From NCBI GenBank assembly GCA_013339765.2, contig CM023449.1, positions 225,279,212-225,343,211 of the forward strand: a stretch of 64,000 bases of DNA, in the 5' to 3' direction. This DNA is from Haemaphysalis longicornis. Lineage: Eukaryota > Arthropoda > Arachnida > Ixodida > Ixodidae. Both the position numbers and the translations under genes were made by a program. Positions 1 to 9,683 of the stretch are shown here, one piece after another. Every line of letters begins with the position of its first letter. The first letter of the stretch is position 1. The notes beneath the pieces are model-generated. The model was not told the DNA's origin. It ran no database searches and worked only from the letters and a program-made list of their open reading frames with translations.

Positions 1-483
1 CTGGATTGGCAGGCCTATCTTTCAGTATGTGGGAGTAGCTGTTGCCTTTCGCACCTTCCGCCCCGTGTGTCACCTCATTGCATGCATCTGCTCTGCTGCA
101 TGGCCCGAGGCATTCGTCATTTCTCGGGGAAATGGCGGTCTTTTCTATCTCCCTCTCAGCTGCCTTTAACTTCCCCTTGAACGCACCTGCGTTCTTCCGG
201 TTTGTTACTTAGCGCTGCTCAAATTCTGCAACGCCTAACGCCGAGTTAGCCGATTCTACGCGTGCTAGCCGTGACACCACAGCATTGACGATACGTATCT
301 GCCCCTTCATCTGCCTCGCCACCATCCGCTGAAACTCCTCGCATCTACTTGCCACGGACAGCTACCACACCGCACCAAGTATGTCGGCTCTAAATCAGAC
401 TCAACGAGAAAGAATCGTGCAGGTAAATATTCAGCTTCTACTCCGCTATTTCTCGTTCGCCCTCACGTACACACTCTCGCACT
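1..483. other. Unassigned sequence
   Basis: No open frame with coding character, repeat or splice-bounded exon was recognised. Composition is mixed and unremarkable. Confidence 0.5.
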
Positions 484-576
484 ACGCACGCACGCACATC
501 ACGCACACACGCACTCACGCACAGACACGCGCACGCACACGCACACGCACGCACACACACACGCACACACGCACAC
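484..576. repeat. CA/CGCA microsatellite
   Basis: An imperfect run of CACG and CACA units on the + strand ends in a short A run. A small + strand open frame across it codes only a Thr/His/Arg repeat and is a composition artefact. Confidence 0.9.
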
Positions 577-678
577 TAAAAAAACAGAAACGCGCAGGTG
601 AACCGCACTGACGAGTTTATTGCGCGCAGGTAGCGCCATCTTTCGGCCTCTCTCCACACGGCGCATGTACGGGCAGAT

Positions 679-902
679 GTTGATTTATTATGAGGTTAAC
701 GCGCCGACGCTGCACCGGCGATGAGGCACGCCGTACTGAAGGGCTCAGGAGTAGTTTTGATCGCGTGGGGATCTCTAACGTGCGCCTAAATCGCAAACAC
801 AAAGTGTTTTATGCTTTTCGCCTCCATCAGAAAAGCGGCCGCCACGGCAGGAATCGCACCCGCCTCCTTGGGCTAGCCACTGAGCCACCGCGGCGGGTCG
901 AT
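679..902 (-). mobile_element. Ruka-type tRNA-derived SINE (diverged)
   Basis: Read on the - strand, the element opens with a CCGCCGCGG block, an A-box-like TGGCTCAGTGG and a decayed B box, followed by the family body (a GGCGGCCGC site, 'TTTCTGATG', a conserved 'GATCCCCA' region) and ends at the GTCGGCGCGTTAA motif. It aligns end to end with the better copies at 56662-56897 and 61087-61321, but the tRNA-like head is shortened. Ruka is a SINE family described from ixodid ticks. No clear target-site duplication. Confidence 0.85.
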
Positions 903-1653
903 TCTGCCGAGTAGCTCACCGTCATCCGCGGCCGGTATTTTATCACCGCTTTTGAAATCACCGTGAATGACGACCCCTAGCCCAATTTTTCACTACACCA
1001 ACATCCGCTTTCTGACACAGGGAACTCTTTTTCCGCGATTACTGTGATTTTGAGGGGCGGTGACAAGCTGTTGCTACCTCGGCCTGCGTCGGTTCGAGTC
1101 GCTTGGTCGGCCGTGCGGGAAGGAACAGCCGACGAGTTTGCGGAGCGTTTGTGCGGGCAGATAATGCTTCATGATTTCCTGCTCCCTTATCCATTTCTTG
1201 CGTAGGACGACCGAAATCTAGAAATTTAGCTCAGCGATCTTCGTAGCGTAGAACGTTACCCGCAATAACGAGCCACAGCTTGCGCTCACTCCGGGTTTGG
1301 TCGTATACGTCAGGCATACACCACCATGATCTTGAAAGTTGTTCACGAGCAGTCTACAAAGGTCGATACGGTCAACAGTCCCCAGGTAGTCAAATGACGC
1401 TTCACGAATGCCGGCAATTAATACGAGAATACATTTAGAAAGCGCATACAGAATGAACCATCAATCTCTGCAAGCCATCTATGCAGCAAGGTAAAACGCA
1501 GGTCGTACAAGTGACGTCAAAGCGATCGCAGCGCCAGCCTCTCCAGTGGTCGCCCTCGGGGCCAGTAGCAAGCATAGTGAGCGCAGTACACACTGGTGCT
1601 TCTATGGTTATGTGAGCATTCGCAACCTCCATTGTTTTTACCGCCGTACTTAC
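903..1653. other. Unassigned sequence
   Basis: Nothing recognisable on either strand apart from short uninformative open frames. Confidence 0.5.
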
Positions 1654-1813
1654 TGCTATGAAGGGAATGTGCACTAAATTTAAGCACAGAAAGCTTGTTC
1701 TGCAAGTTGATAAGCCCTGCCAAAATTGTGCTGCCTTTTGCCGGCCACAACCAATCGCACAGCTGCCTATAATAAGCCATAGGGTCCAGTGCGGGAAAAG
1801 CGCTAGTGGGTGG
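1654..1813 (-). CDS. Candidate internal exon, unknown protein
   Basis: A - strand open stretch ends at a perfect GTAAGT splice donor (exon end at 1654). It codes about 50 residues including PALDPMAYYRQLCDWLWPAK and a Leu-rich tail. It lies downstream, on the same strand, of the transmembrane exon at 3371-3459. If the acceptor is the TAG just before the A-rich run near 1835, the phase would fit that exon, but the pyrimidine tract is poor. No domain is recognised and no copy-2 counterpart was found. It may be chance. Confidence 0.25.
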
Positions 1814-2744
1814 CGTTTCCATTCTCCTTTTTTCTAGTTATACACCTTATTTCACCGAAGTTTGCGTTGAAAGTGGTGTACGTTATTCGAAAAAGGCAAT
1901 CTTTCGTGTGAGCCAACTCGAATTTTGTCTTTATAGCCCTTTTAGGGCATATCGTAGTGACGACTTCACTGTATGGCTCGACAAGCAACTCGAGAAGTTT
2001 ATAAATCGACTAAACATGGCGTTCCGTGCCATCCTATCTGTGCCAGAGATGTCCCTCAAGGCTCGTTTACAATATAACCTGGTGCAAGCAACGAGGAACA
2101 AGAAAAAAACTTCTCCATAACCTCGCGAGTCGATTCGCCATAAGAATTTGTTTTTAGGAACGCGTTCTGGAAAGCGAAAAGAAAACAAATATTGCAGACG
2201 ATTAAGCAGTATAGCATACGATAGAACGACGTCAGCTGATCGCGACAGAGAACGATATTGAGATATTTCGTTGCCGAATAAATCGATAGCTTTATTCGAA
2301 TGAGTGTAACCAATTGAATAGCGTTATCATGAATGGTATTAACAACGGAGCTGTTCTATCGAGCCTTGTCGTGTGTACGGCGTTGTCGCGCTAGGGCACG
2401 TTCCCGAACCCAAAGCCAGAGGGCGCCCCAGACTCGGCGAGATCGCATCGGACTAGTCAGAGCGTGTGTCGACACGCCTCCAATGCCCTCCACACGGCGC
2501 GAGCGGCGGCAGCAGTTGAGTGTTCTAATACATTCCCCAGAAAATGGCATGGCCAAAGGTGAAAATGGCGAGGTTAGAGAGCGTGAAGCTGGAGCCAAGC
2601 GTCAAAATTCCGTCGCATTGACGAAACAATCTTGCGGCAAAGCTAACTTTCTGGTAAATTCTCTGCAAATATCATGTAGCTAATGTCGCTATCTTGAAAG
2701 AAATTACCCACTAGGAGAAGGGGGGGGGGGGCGGGGGGAGCTAC
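1814..2744. other. Unassigned sequence with a G-rich tract
   Basis: Nothing coding is supported. A GC-rich block at about 2370-2510 and a run of G broken by one C near 2720-2738 stand out. The clear tandem duplication starts just to the right. Confidence 0.45.
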
Positions 2745-2844
2745 CGTAAGCTTCAATGGGCAGCTTCGCTCTTGTTACATGACGAAAGTATGCGCAGCGC
2801 CTTTGCCGTGGTAACAGCACATGTCTATGACGTCACATCTGTCA

Positions 2845-3190
2845 CGGAAATAGCGCCAGTTCAATGAAGCAAGCGGCCTGTAAAGGGTGCACCCCTGCAC
2901 ACAGGGTCTTCTTGCCGGGAAGCCTCCTTTAGTAAAAAAGAGTACTTTCTACATAGGGTTGTTCGTTTTCGGATCTGATATTTTAACAGGAAAGTGTTTT
3001 ATGCCGGGATGCACCATGGTTTCACTGACGGCATATCCGTCACGGAAATGACACCAATACCCATTTGCCGAAGTGACCCCCCAGCAGGACATCGCTCACC
3101 AAGCACACCCAGAAGATAGCCGCCGACCGCAAATCATGCTCAGATGCAGATTTCGCTGCAGATTTCATTTTCGTGTTTTACCGATTGCTA
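2845..3190 (+). repeat. Interspersed repeat, about 350 bp
   Basis: It matches 48830-49215 along its whole length, including the 'CCTGTAAAGGGTGCA', 'GGGTTGTTCGTTTTCGG' and 'CAGCAGGACRTCGCTCACC' segments. The right-hand part around 'AAGTGTTTTATGCCG' is repeated a second time at 48775-48870. The element class is not known. No terminal inverted repeat or poly-A end is visible. Confidence 0.75.
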
Positions 3191-3370
3191 CGACAGAGGA
3201 ATCAAACACAGGTTTTGTCCCGTACGCATTCAAAATAGCAAAATAGAGAGGTGGGGATGGGTTACTAATCGTTACCTTACTTTTTCTTTTTATCTAGCAA
3301 CTAAGCACAGAAATCACTTCTTCTTGCTCTAAAGAGACAAAACAGATTCAATATCTTGCAGAGAACTTAC

Positions 3371-3459
3371 GCAAGAGCATGAAGACGACAAACGTGGAGG
3401 CCATGAAGATAAGAACTATGACGCCGAGGACAATCAGCAGGGGTGTTGTGGGGACAGTC
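3371..3459 (-). CDS. Transmembrane-helix exon (duplicated gene, copy 1)
   Basis: On the - strand an 89-nt segment is bounded by a CGCAG acceptor and a GTAAGT donor. It codes TVPTTPLLIVLGVIVLIFMA followed by STFVVFMLL, that is one strongly hydrophobic helix of about 22-24 residues with a short polar lead. The incoming junction needs two upstream bases and the outgoing one leaves a single base. The paralogous exon at 55481-55566 has the same phases, differs by one codon, and keeps hydrophobicity while changing most residues, which suggests protein-level constraint. Partners are uncertain: the proline-rich exon at 13675-14044 is upstream on the same strand but does not match in phase, so another exon would be needed. 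No enzyme or receptor domain is visible. Confidence 0.65.
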
Positions 3460-3583
3460 CTGCGAGAAAATAGTATTACACCATAAAGTGAGGTTTTGGT
3501 TCATGTCTTATAGTCTCTCAAACAGTACTCCTTTCATCGGGCAAGTTGACATTTCCTAACCTCGCCAGCAGTCCGTCGCGTGC

Positions 3584-3601
3584 GGGGGGGGGGGGGGGGG
3601 G
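3584..3601 (+). repeat. Poly-G tract (18 G)
   Basis: An uninterrupted run of 18 G follows a segment aligned with 55670-55700 in copy 2, where the same site reads as a purine-rich GAGGTGGAGGAGGGGG. The homopolymer is therefore an expansion specific to copy 1, with uncertain exact length. Confidence 0.8.
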
Positions 3602-4500
3602 TTGTGTAGGAAAGGCTTGCTGGTTTTCCCATTATGTAATAACAAGCAACATCAAATAGGCTTGAGGCGTGTCGGGTAAAACAATCGCCAGAAGCTGCAA
3701 GACGCCTTCTTTTCTGAAAGTCTCGCGTGCCATTTGACGACACATTGTCCTTTCGAAAATTCTCTTGATAAATGGCGCTTAAGCCGCTATACATGATTGA
3801 CGCAATACTGCAAGTTGGACTAGTTGGTGCATGACTGAAAACTTCAAAGCTCACAAAAAACGGGGGCAGAGAACGCATCTGTGTGTCGCTCCTGTCTGTC
3901 CCCGTTTTTTGTGCGCTTTGAAGTTTTCAATACATGATAGAGTTATTATATGGTCATTACAAAGGCGTCCTGACGGCAATGTATTTGTAAGGGTCTCGTT
4001 GTATCGCTATCCGTATGGGTAAATGGGGTATTATGGAGGTATGTCATTAAACGTACCTGGGTAGCGATACTATGTTGTCGTACTTGTTACAATGCCCCTG
4101 AAAAAGTGTCCTCCAACAATCGATTTCGTTTAGCAATGAAGACCACTCTAAAGCGGCGTGGTGCATAGCATTCCTTATTAATTCATGAAATACAATGAAC
4201 GTATTCTTGTAAAAACCCTTGGTACTCGATATTTCTTGCAAGACCTCTGATATTTCCCATAAATAATCTGTTCTCAAGTAAGTATTTGCGTATAGTTGTG
4301 AAACCGAAATAAAGAGGCTCGGTATATTGAGTTGTGTCTGTTCACGTGGGGTCTTACTGAGGTATTTCTTTCAAAGCCCCAGGGCCTTCGTCCAATGCAT
4401 CCGACATCTTATATGGCGCCGCAACAATGACTTCTGAGCAATGCACTAAAGTGCAGAGGTGAAACAGACATTAAAGGGGTTCATTGTTGGATATTTTAGG
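3602..4500. other. Non-coding duplicated sequence
   Basis: No gene seen. Parts align with copy 2 (3640-3680, 3770-3800, 4020-4160). Short open frames are not conserved between copies. Confidence 0.55.
3835..3930. repeat. Fold-back inverted repeat
   Basis: Arms 3835-3865 and 3900-3930 (31 bp each) are complementary at all but two positions and enclose a loop of 34 bases. The arms contain 'CTTCAAAGC' and a run of six A/T. It could form a long hairpin transcript or be a tiny fold-back transposon. Confidence 0.8.
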
Positions 4501-4539
4501 GCCTAGCAGTCTTTGCCAGTACCCCCGCAGCCAGGAGCG

Positions 4540-5090
4540 TGTAACGTCCTGCGTTTCCACATAAATGCAGATTTCACGAAAGTTCCAAATGCAATCGTTA
4601 GAATAATGTAATTGGAGATAATTTGTCGAGTGAAACTGAAAAAGAAAAAACTAAAAATAACAAAAACAAAAAAAATTAGGGAAATTGCGAACCGTCTAAC
4701 GCCCTCCATTTCTAAAATAATTCAGATTTCGCGAAAGTTCTAAATGTACTCGTTAGAATAACGGAAATGGAGATAATTGGTCGAGTGATACTTTGAAAAA
4801 AATATATATATAAAATAATTACGAAAATGGCGAACCGCGTAATGCCGTCCATTTCCACAATATTGCGGATTTCGCGAAAGTTCCAAATGTAATCTTTCTA
4901 GTAACGTAACTTGAGATAATTGGTCGGGAGAAATTTTGAAAAAGCAAAAAATAAAAAAAAATTACCGGAAATGGCAAAATGTATAACGAATCTCATTTAC
5001 ACAATATTGAAGATTTCGCGGAAGGTTCACCTGTAATGGTTATAATAGCGTGATTGGGGATAATTGGTCGGACAGGATTTAGAAAGAACA
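4540..5090 (+). repeat. Satellite array, about 140-bp unit, four units
   Basis: Four head-to-tail units start near 4540, 4692, 4834 and 4978. Each has the order 'AACGCCCTCCATTTC', 'CAGATTTCGCGAAAGTTC', a 'CGTTAGAATA'-like segment, 'GGAGATAATTGGTCG' and an A-rich spacer. The same unit is found at 58035-58870 (interrupted) and in reverse at 40420-40700. Confidence 0.8.
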
Positions 5091-5497
5091 AAAATTTTGG
5101 CTGGAAAAAAACTCGCGCTCAAGACAGGCGGCATAAGAATGCTACGCATTAGTAGATAATTCTCTGAATTTCCGCTGAATTTTATTCGACTAATCTCGCT
5201 TGGGTGTCCCCGTACTTTATTTTTGTAACAGCATGGCCTCTGTGAGCAGAAATCGGGTGGGTTTAAAAATGTGACGCCAAAAAGTCTTCCACGGCTACCA
5301 AACTTAAACTTCCCGTGTAGTGCATCCGTCATGCCTATACAGGGCATAAAATGCGCAACAATTCTTGGTTTGACACATGCGTTTATATACTTACGATAAG
5401 ATGCCGTTGTCTGAAATCACAAAAAAGATGCCCAATCTTGGTAAAGTATAAATATAAAATTGTCGCTAGTGCTAATCTTGTACTTTTCTCGCTGCAT

Positions 5498-7147
5498 TTA
5501 AGGGACACTGAAGTGAATTTGTCAAGCTCGAAGTTTTGCTTGCACTGCGTAGACTGGCGCAAATTAACACACTTTTCATCGTTTATCCGCTTGATAAGTC
5601 AGTAATTCATTTATAAAGCGTGAAACAAACAAAAAAAAAAAACTACCATGCGCGGTTTGGGGCGGCCGCACAAACTAAAGGCTGTGACGACGGGAGGAGA
5701 TTCACTGTGATTGGACGATGTCCAGGAGTAGCATTCAAACAAGTTTCGGTTTCGGTTCAGTAAAAACAACATGCTTCACATCCGATGCTATCATTCTACG
5801 GGCATTCTCGACATCTTAATAATCGTCATACCGCGCTTCTTCGGTGTCGTCGGCTGTAAAATGCCGAAGATAAGCCTCACAGGACGCCTTGGAATGGTAG
5901 CATTCACTAGCCGAGACCCACGCAGTGGATGAACGCCCTCCGCGTCACCGCAGACGCTCAAATGCCATGCGCTTTTCCCCCATATTTGGAGCTTCCCTCA
6001 CTCATGCCTGTATCGAAAAAAGCGTGTTCGCGCCAGGCCAAGGGTCTGCAGATTCTGACCTGGACCCACTTGCCGCAAGCAGTCGGTGATTATGGCACCC
6101 ACTGCTTGCTAGCGCGCAAGCTTCAGTCTACGCGCGTTCAGCGAACTCGCTCGTGGAGCAGTGAACTTTACGGCCCAAAAATGGTGAACTCGGAATAGAA
6201 AACATCGGCCGAAGACGGAAAAAAAATCAGTTTACAAAAACAAAAAGAAAAAAGAAAAAGAACATAACCTAGTAGATTCGAACTTGCGACTTTCAAAATT
6301 ATACACCTAGCGCCCCAGTGCACTAGGCCACGGGTTTTTTTCTCTCTTTATTGTGCACTAGGCCCACGGGTGAGCGCTAACGGCAGAGGAAATATGAGGT
6401 ATTAACGTATAAACAATCTACACTTTTATCCAGTTTTACATTTCAAGCAGCTTAGGTGACTGTTGTAATGCGCTCGTGTAGTAAGCGTCCTCCAAAATTC
6501 CACGATATGTCACGTCTAGCAATTCCATTTCATAGACGGGAAAGCGCCCGCAGATGTGTGGTTGTGCTGTTACCCGCAGTGCTTGTTCACCGAGGGCAAA
6601 AAGTGCTCCCTAGTTTTACGCTGTTCGGTTAAAGGTCCAGTTGATTCCATTTCCTTAGTACCAGTATTGACTTCGCTGACTCTTCTCCCGCCTTCAAGTG
6701 GCCTTTGATTTTCCTACTAGCGTGCCAGTCAGCGAAGCGTAGCATGTGCGCTTGTGCAGAGCTTGTGTGGACAGAGTGTACAAACTAACAAAGTAAAGAA
6801 GTCAAATCCTTCCATTCACAAACGTGTCGTGGCTTAGTTTCAACTGAGCGAACGAATTGCGACGACCCGTCGGCGGCCGGCGGACTAAACGCTGGGCCGA
6901 CTGACTCTGCCGGAAGGTTGGCGAGCCCGTGCAGTAGCGCAGTCAAGCCAAGTCATCTCCTCCTGACGTCACACGAAAACGCCAGAGAAAATGGTCGAGG
7001 ATGCAGAGAAGGGGATAGCATTTTCGAATTGATTTTTCTGCTAAATAAATTCGCGTAAACGCGCTCAGAATGTTAGAAACATGGCCTATGGACTCCCGAC
7101 AACAATTTGCGCTGGTAATCCCGCAATGTTTACAAATCACTTCAGTG
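5498..7147 (+). mobile_element. TTAA-targeted DNA element A (Kolobok-like, non-autonomous)
   Basis: The left end is TTAA followed by AGGGACACTGAAGTGA. The right end stops at CACTTCAGTG, about 8 bp short of a full terminal inverted repeat. The body matches elements B (42677-46126), C (46131-47767) and D (59160-61826), each about 1.65 kb without later insertions. No transposase is coded. TTAA target sites and TIRs beginning AGGG fit the Kolobok superfamily (T2-type MITEs); that class call is inference. Copy 2 of the duplication keeps an unfilled TTAA at 62590-62593, showing insertion after the duplication. Confidence 0.8.
6265..6340 (-). other. tRNA-like module inside element A (decayed)
   Basis: On the - strand a GTGGCCTAGTG A-box-like block is followed about 45 bases later by an AGTTCGAATC B-box-like block. 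It matches better-preserved modules at 43428-43512, 46877-46963 and 59908-59986. It does not fold into a convincing complete tRNA. Confidence 0.55.
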
Positions 7148-7585
7148 AGATTGACGATTGTGCAGTTCTCTGATGGAGAAATGTCGATCTAAATCTTCGC
7201 TGTATTGAGTACAGACAGGCGATTCCTGCAATGCAAGCGCTGCGCTAACATATTAATAGATCGTCATTTATGTGTGAGCAGTACTCGAGGGACAATTACT
7301 CCGAACTATGTTGTAATAATCAGAATCCGTTTACAGGATGCCAATAGGAAGTCCGTCTTCTTTTCTTGCTGGGTAAACAACATCTAAAAAAAGCAAACAC
7401 ACAAACACTCTGCCACCAATTTTGAGTACGGCTATACACGAACTAAAATCTCGGATCAACAACTGCCCTCACTTCTGAGGCACAATAACTGCGAAAAACT
7501 GGCATTACTGCAAAGCGCTTTATGGGTGTTCGGAAGTAACTTTCGAGGTAGAAACTAAAGGGCAACCTAAGCCCCTCATACTATT
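7148..7585. other. Non-coding duplicated sequence
   Basis: Aligns with 62594-62995 of copy 2. No conserved open frame. Confidence 0.6.
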
Positions 7586-7589
7586 CGAG

Positions 7590-7779
7590 TGTGGCGGCGC
7601 CCCAGCGGCTATGGCGGTGGGGTTGAGTGAGAACAACCAATGAGTACGGGTGACGCGGCGCCGGTGCGCAAGCAGCCACGAACGCCACGAGAGTTCGTGG
7701 CGTTCTCGTGGCGCCAGTTTCTGGGTGCACGGCGTAGCGTTGAGACGTGTCTCGGCTCGTCTCGGTCGCTTTCGCGACA
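7590..7779 (+). repeat. 5' LTR of the gypsy-type element
   Basis: It starts TGTGGCGGCGCCCCAGCGG and ends GCGACA. A middle segment near 7675-7715 differs from the 3' LTR and itself forms a short inverted repeat around AACGCCACGA. Confidence 0.9.
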
Positions 7780-7904
7780 TTGGTGACCTGGACTCTGCAG
7801 CGGAGTCAAGGAGCTATAGAATGAACCCGTCCTCGCGACACCGGCGATAATTCTGCGTCCTCCGCTGCCTCTTCACATGGCATCTCCCGCCTCGCCCGTA
7901 GTTT

Positions 7905-8630
7905 GCCCATTTTAGCGTGCCTTCGCAGATTATCACAGACCATGGCCGCCAATTTGAGTCCACGCTCTTTCACCGTTTGACATGCATCCAGGGTGTAACT
8001 CACCTGAAAACAACGGCCTACCATCCTCAAGCCAATCGGCATGGTCGAGAGGTTTCATCGGCAGCTAAAGGCCTCACTGATGGCTCACGAATCACCTGAA
8101 CATTGGACAGTTCACCTTCCTCTTGTGCTGCTAGGATTACGCACTGTCATCAAAGACGATCTTGGTTGTGCCGCCTCCCAAATGGTCTATGGCACGTCTT
8201 TGCGCTTACCGGCAGACTTCGCGGTCCCTCGGCAGCCGCAAGACAACCTTTCCTCCCCTGACCTGTCCTACGTAAGCGATTTAACCCGGTTTTTCAGCTA
8301 AATCCCTCCCATCCACCATGGTCGTGTTTCACTAAGCACCCTTTTATTCATCCAAACCTTTCTGAAAGCCAGTACGTCTTCACCCGTGTCGACAGTACCC
8401 ACCGGCCACTTCAACTGCCATACACCGGCCCTCATCTCGTCATTTCACGCTTTGAAAAGACGTTTACAGTTCGCGTCAACTGCCGCGACAGCGTCGTTTC
8501 CATCGATCGCCTCAAGCCCGCTTTCACCGAAGCTGCCCTGCCGCGCGTTCCACTCTACCATCTACCATTCCACCCTGAACACCACCACTCTCCCTTCCGT
8601 TCGCACCAACACCCGTGAACCTCGGAACGA
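7905..8630 (+). pseudogene. Gypsy integrase C-terminal half (broken)
   Basis: The first frame codes IITDHGRQFES (second catalytic Asp) and LKTTAYHPQANR. One frame shift later comes MVERFHRQLKASLM with the catalytic Glu context, then a MVYGTSLRLPADF segment. Another frame shift leads to the typical integrase tail with VDSTHRPLQLPYTGPH and VVSIDRLKPAF. The order matches Ty3/gypsy integrases. Frame changes and the missing N-terminal half make it non-functional. Confidence 0.85.
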
Positions 8631-8677
8631 AAAGACTGCGTTTTGCTGTGCCGCTTTCTACAAGGACTCCTCCTCCA

Positions 8678-8716
8678 GACTCCGTCTCATGGGGCGGCGC
8701 CCCATGAGACGGAGTC
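8678..8716. repeat. Perfect 18-bp-arm hairpin next to the 3' LTR
   Basis: Arms 8678-8695 and 8699-8716 are exact reverse complements, with a 3-base loop GGC. The hairpin lies 6 bp before the 3' LTR, where a polypurine tract would be expected. Confidence 0.95.
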
Positions 8717-8722
8717 GGACTA

Positions 8723-8906
8723 TGTGGCGGCGCCCCAGCGGTGATGGCGCTGTGGCTGAGTGACAACCAATGAGTACGCGCCAAGCGGCGGTGGTGCGCA
8801 AGCAGCCACGAATGCAACGAGCGTAGAATAAAACGGGGCCCCAGCTTCTGGGTGCGCGGCGTAGCGTTCAGACGTGTCTCGGCTCCTCTCTGTCGCGTTC
8901 GCAACA
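8723..8906 (+). repeat. 3' LTR of the gypsy-type element
   Basis: It aligns with 7590-7779 from TGTGGCGGCG to GCAACA and contains an AATAAAA at about 8827 that could act as the polyadenylation signal. Confidence 0.9.
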
Positions 8907-8910
8907 CGAG

Positions 8911-9683
8911 AAAACCCCGCTTTTCGCTTGCGTGTGACAACACAGGCAAAGGCACCACAAATAATTTCAACTCTTATACATGCTCCCCAAATAATATTGT
9001 GAGTTCTCTTGTTGTAGCGCTTATTTTTGAAAGGATTATGTTCAGCTCCTGAATGAAAAAATATTTTTGATGATTTTCAAAAAAAAGAAAAAAAATATCA
9101 GTCGCATGAACGGTGAACGGAGTATCAATTTGTACGAAAAACATGGCGGAATCAAGCCGAATATAAATGGAGGCCTTAAGTTTGAAGCTTTGTAAGCAGA
9201 AATGAACACGTATAGAACTGTTACGCCTTGATTCACACAGTATTACAAATGAGAAACCTGGTGGGAATCCTGTGGGTAGAGGAAGATGTTTCGGTTCAAA
9301 AAGCATTTGAAATTGACACGAAAAAGCCTACGGCCCTCGCTTAACCCGGCCCTCCTTACCGCCAAACGAAATGCCGTAATGTATACTCCGAAGCCATTCC
9401 GACTCCCTCTTTCCACAAGTGGTCATTCGTAAATCAATTCGTTTGTGTGAAACTTGCCGTATTGGCGGCACGTTTCGTATGCCCTGTACTGTACAATACC
9501 TTCAGTACTGTGTCTACGATATAAAATACTGTCGTCTCCGATGTAATTAACCTCTAAAACAGTTTAAATCATTATCAACCAAAACATGGCAGGAAGGAGG
9601 TAAGCGAAATGTCGACTGCGCAATCAAACATACTCCAACAATGATGCCCAACAGCATTGCACTCCACTCTCCTCCACAAGCGC
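8911..9683. other. Non-coding duplicated sequence
   Basis: Aligns with 62996-63745 of copy 2. Open frames here are not kept in the other copy. Confidence 0.6.

Larger units (their letters stand above)
7586..8910 (+). mobile_element. Ty3/gypsy-type LTR retrotransposon, internally deleted
   Basis: Direct terminal repeats at 7590-7779 and 8723-8906 start TG and end CA. They are flanked by a perfect 4-bp target-site duplication CGAG (7586-7589 and 8907-8910). A primer-binding-like TTGGTGACCTGG follows the left LTR. The inner part holds only a leader and the end of integrase, so gag, protease, reverse transcriptase and RNase H are lost. The paralogous locus at about 62996 in copy 2 lacks the element and joins the flanks directly. 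Confidence 0.9.

Noticed and set aside
381..611. 76-codon open frame over the CA microsatellite
   Set aside because: The translation is a Thr/His/Arg repeat from the microsatellite; no coding signal.
7157..9683. Host gene spanning the gypsy element
   Set aside because: Open frames on the flanks are not conserved in the aligned copy 2 sequence.
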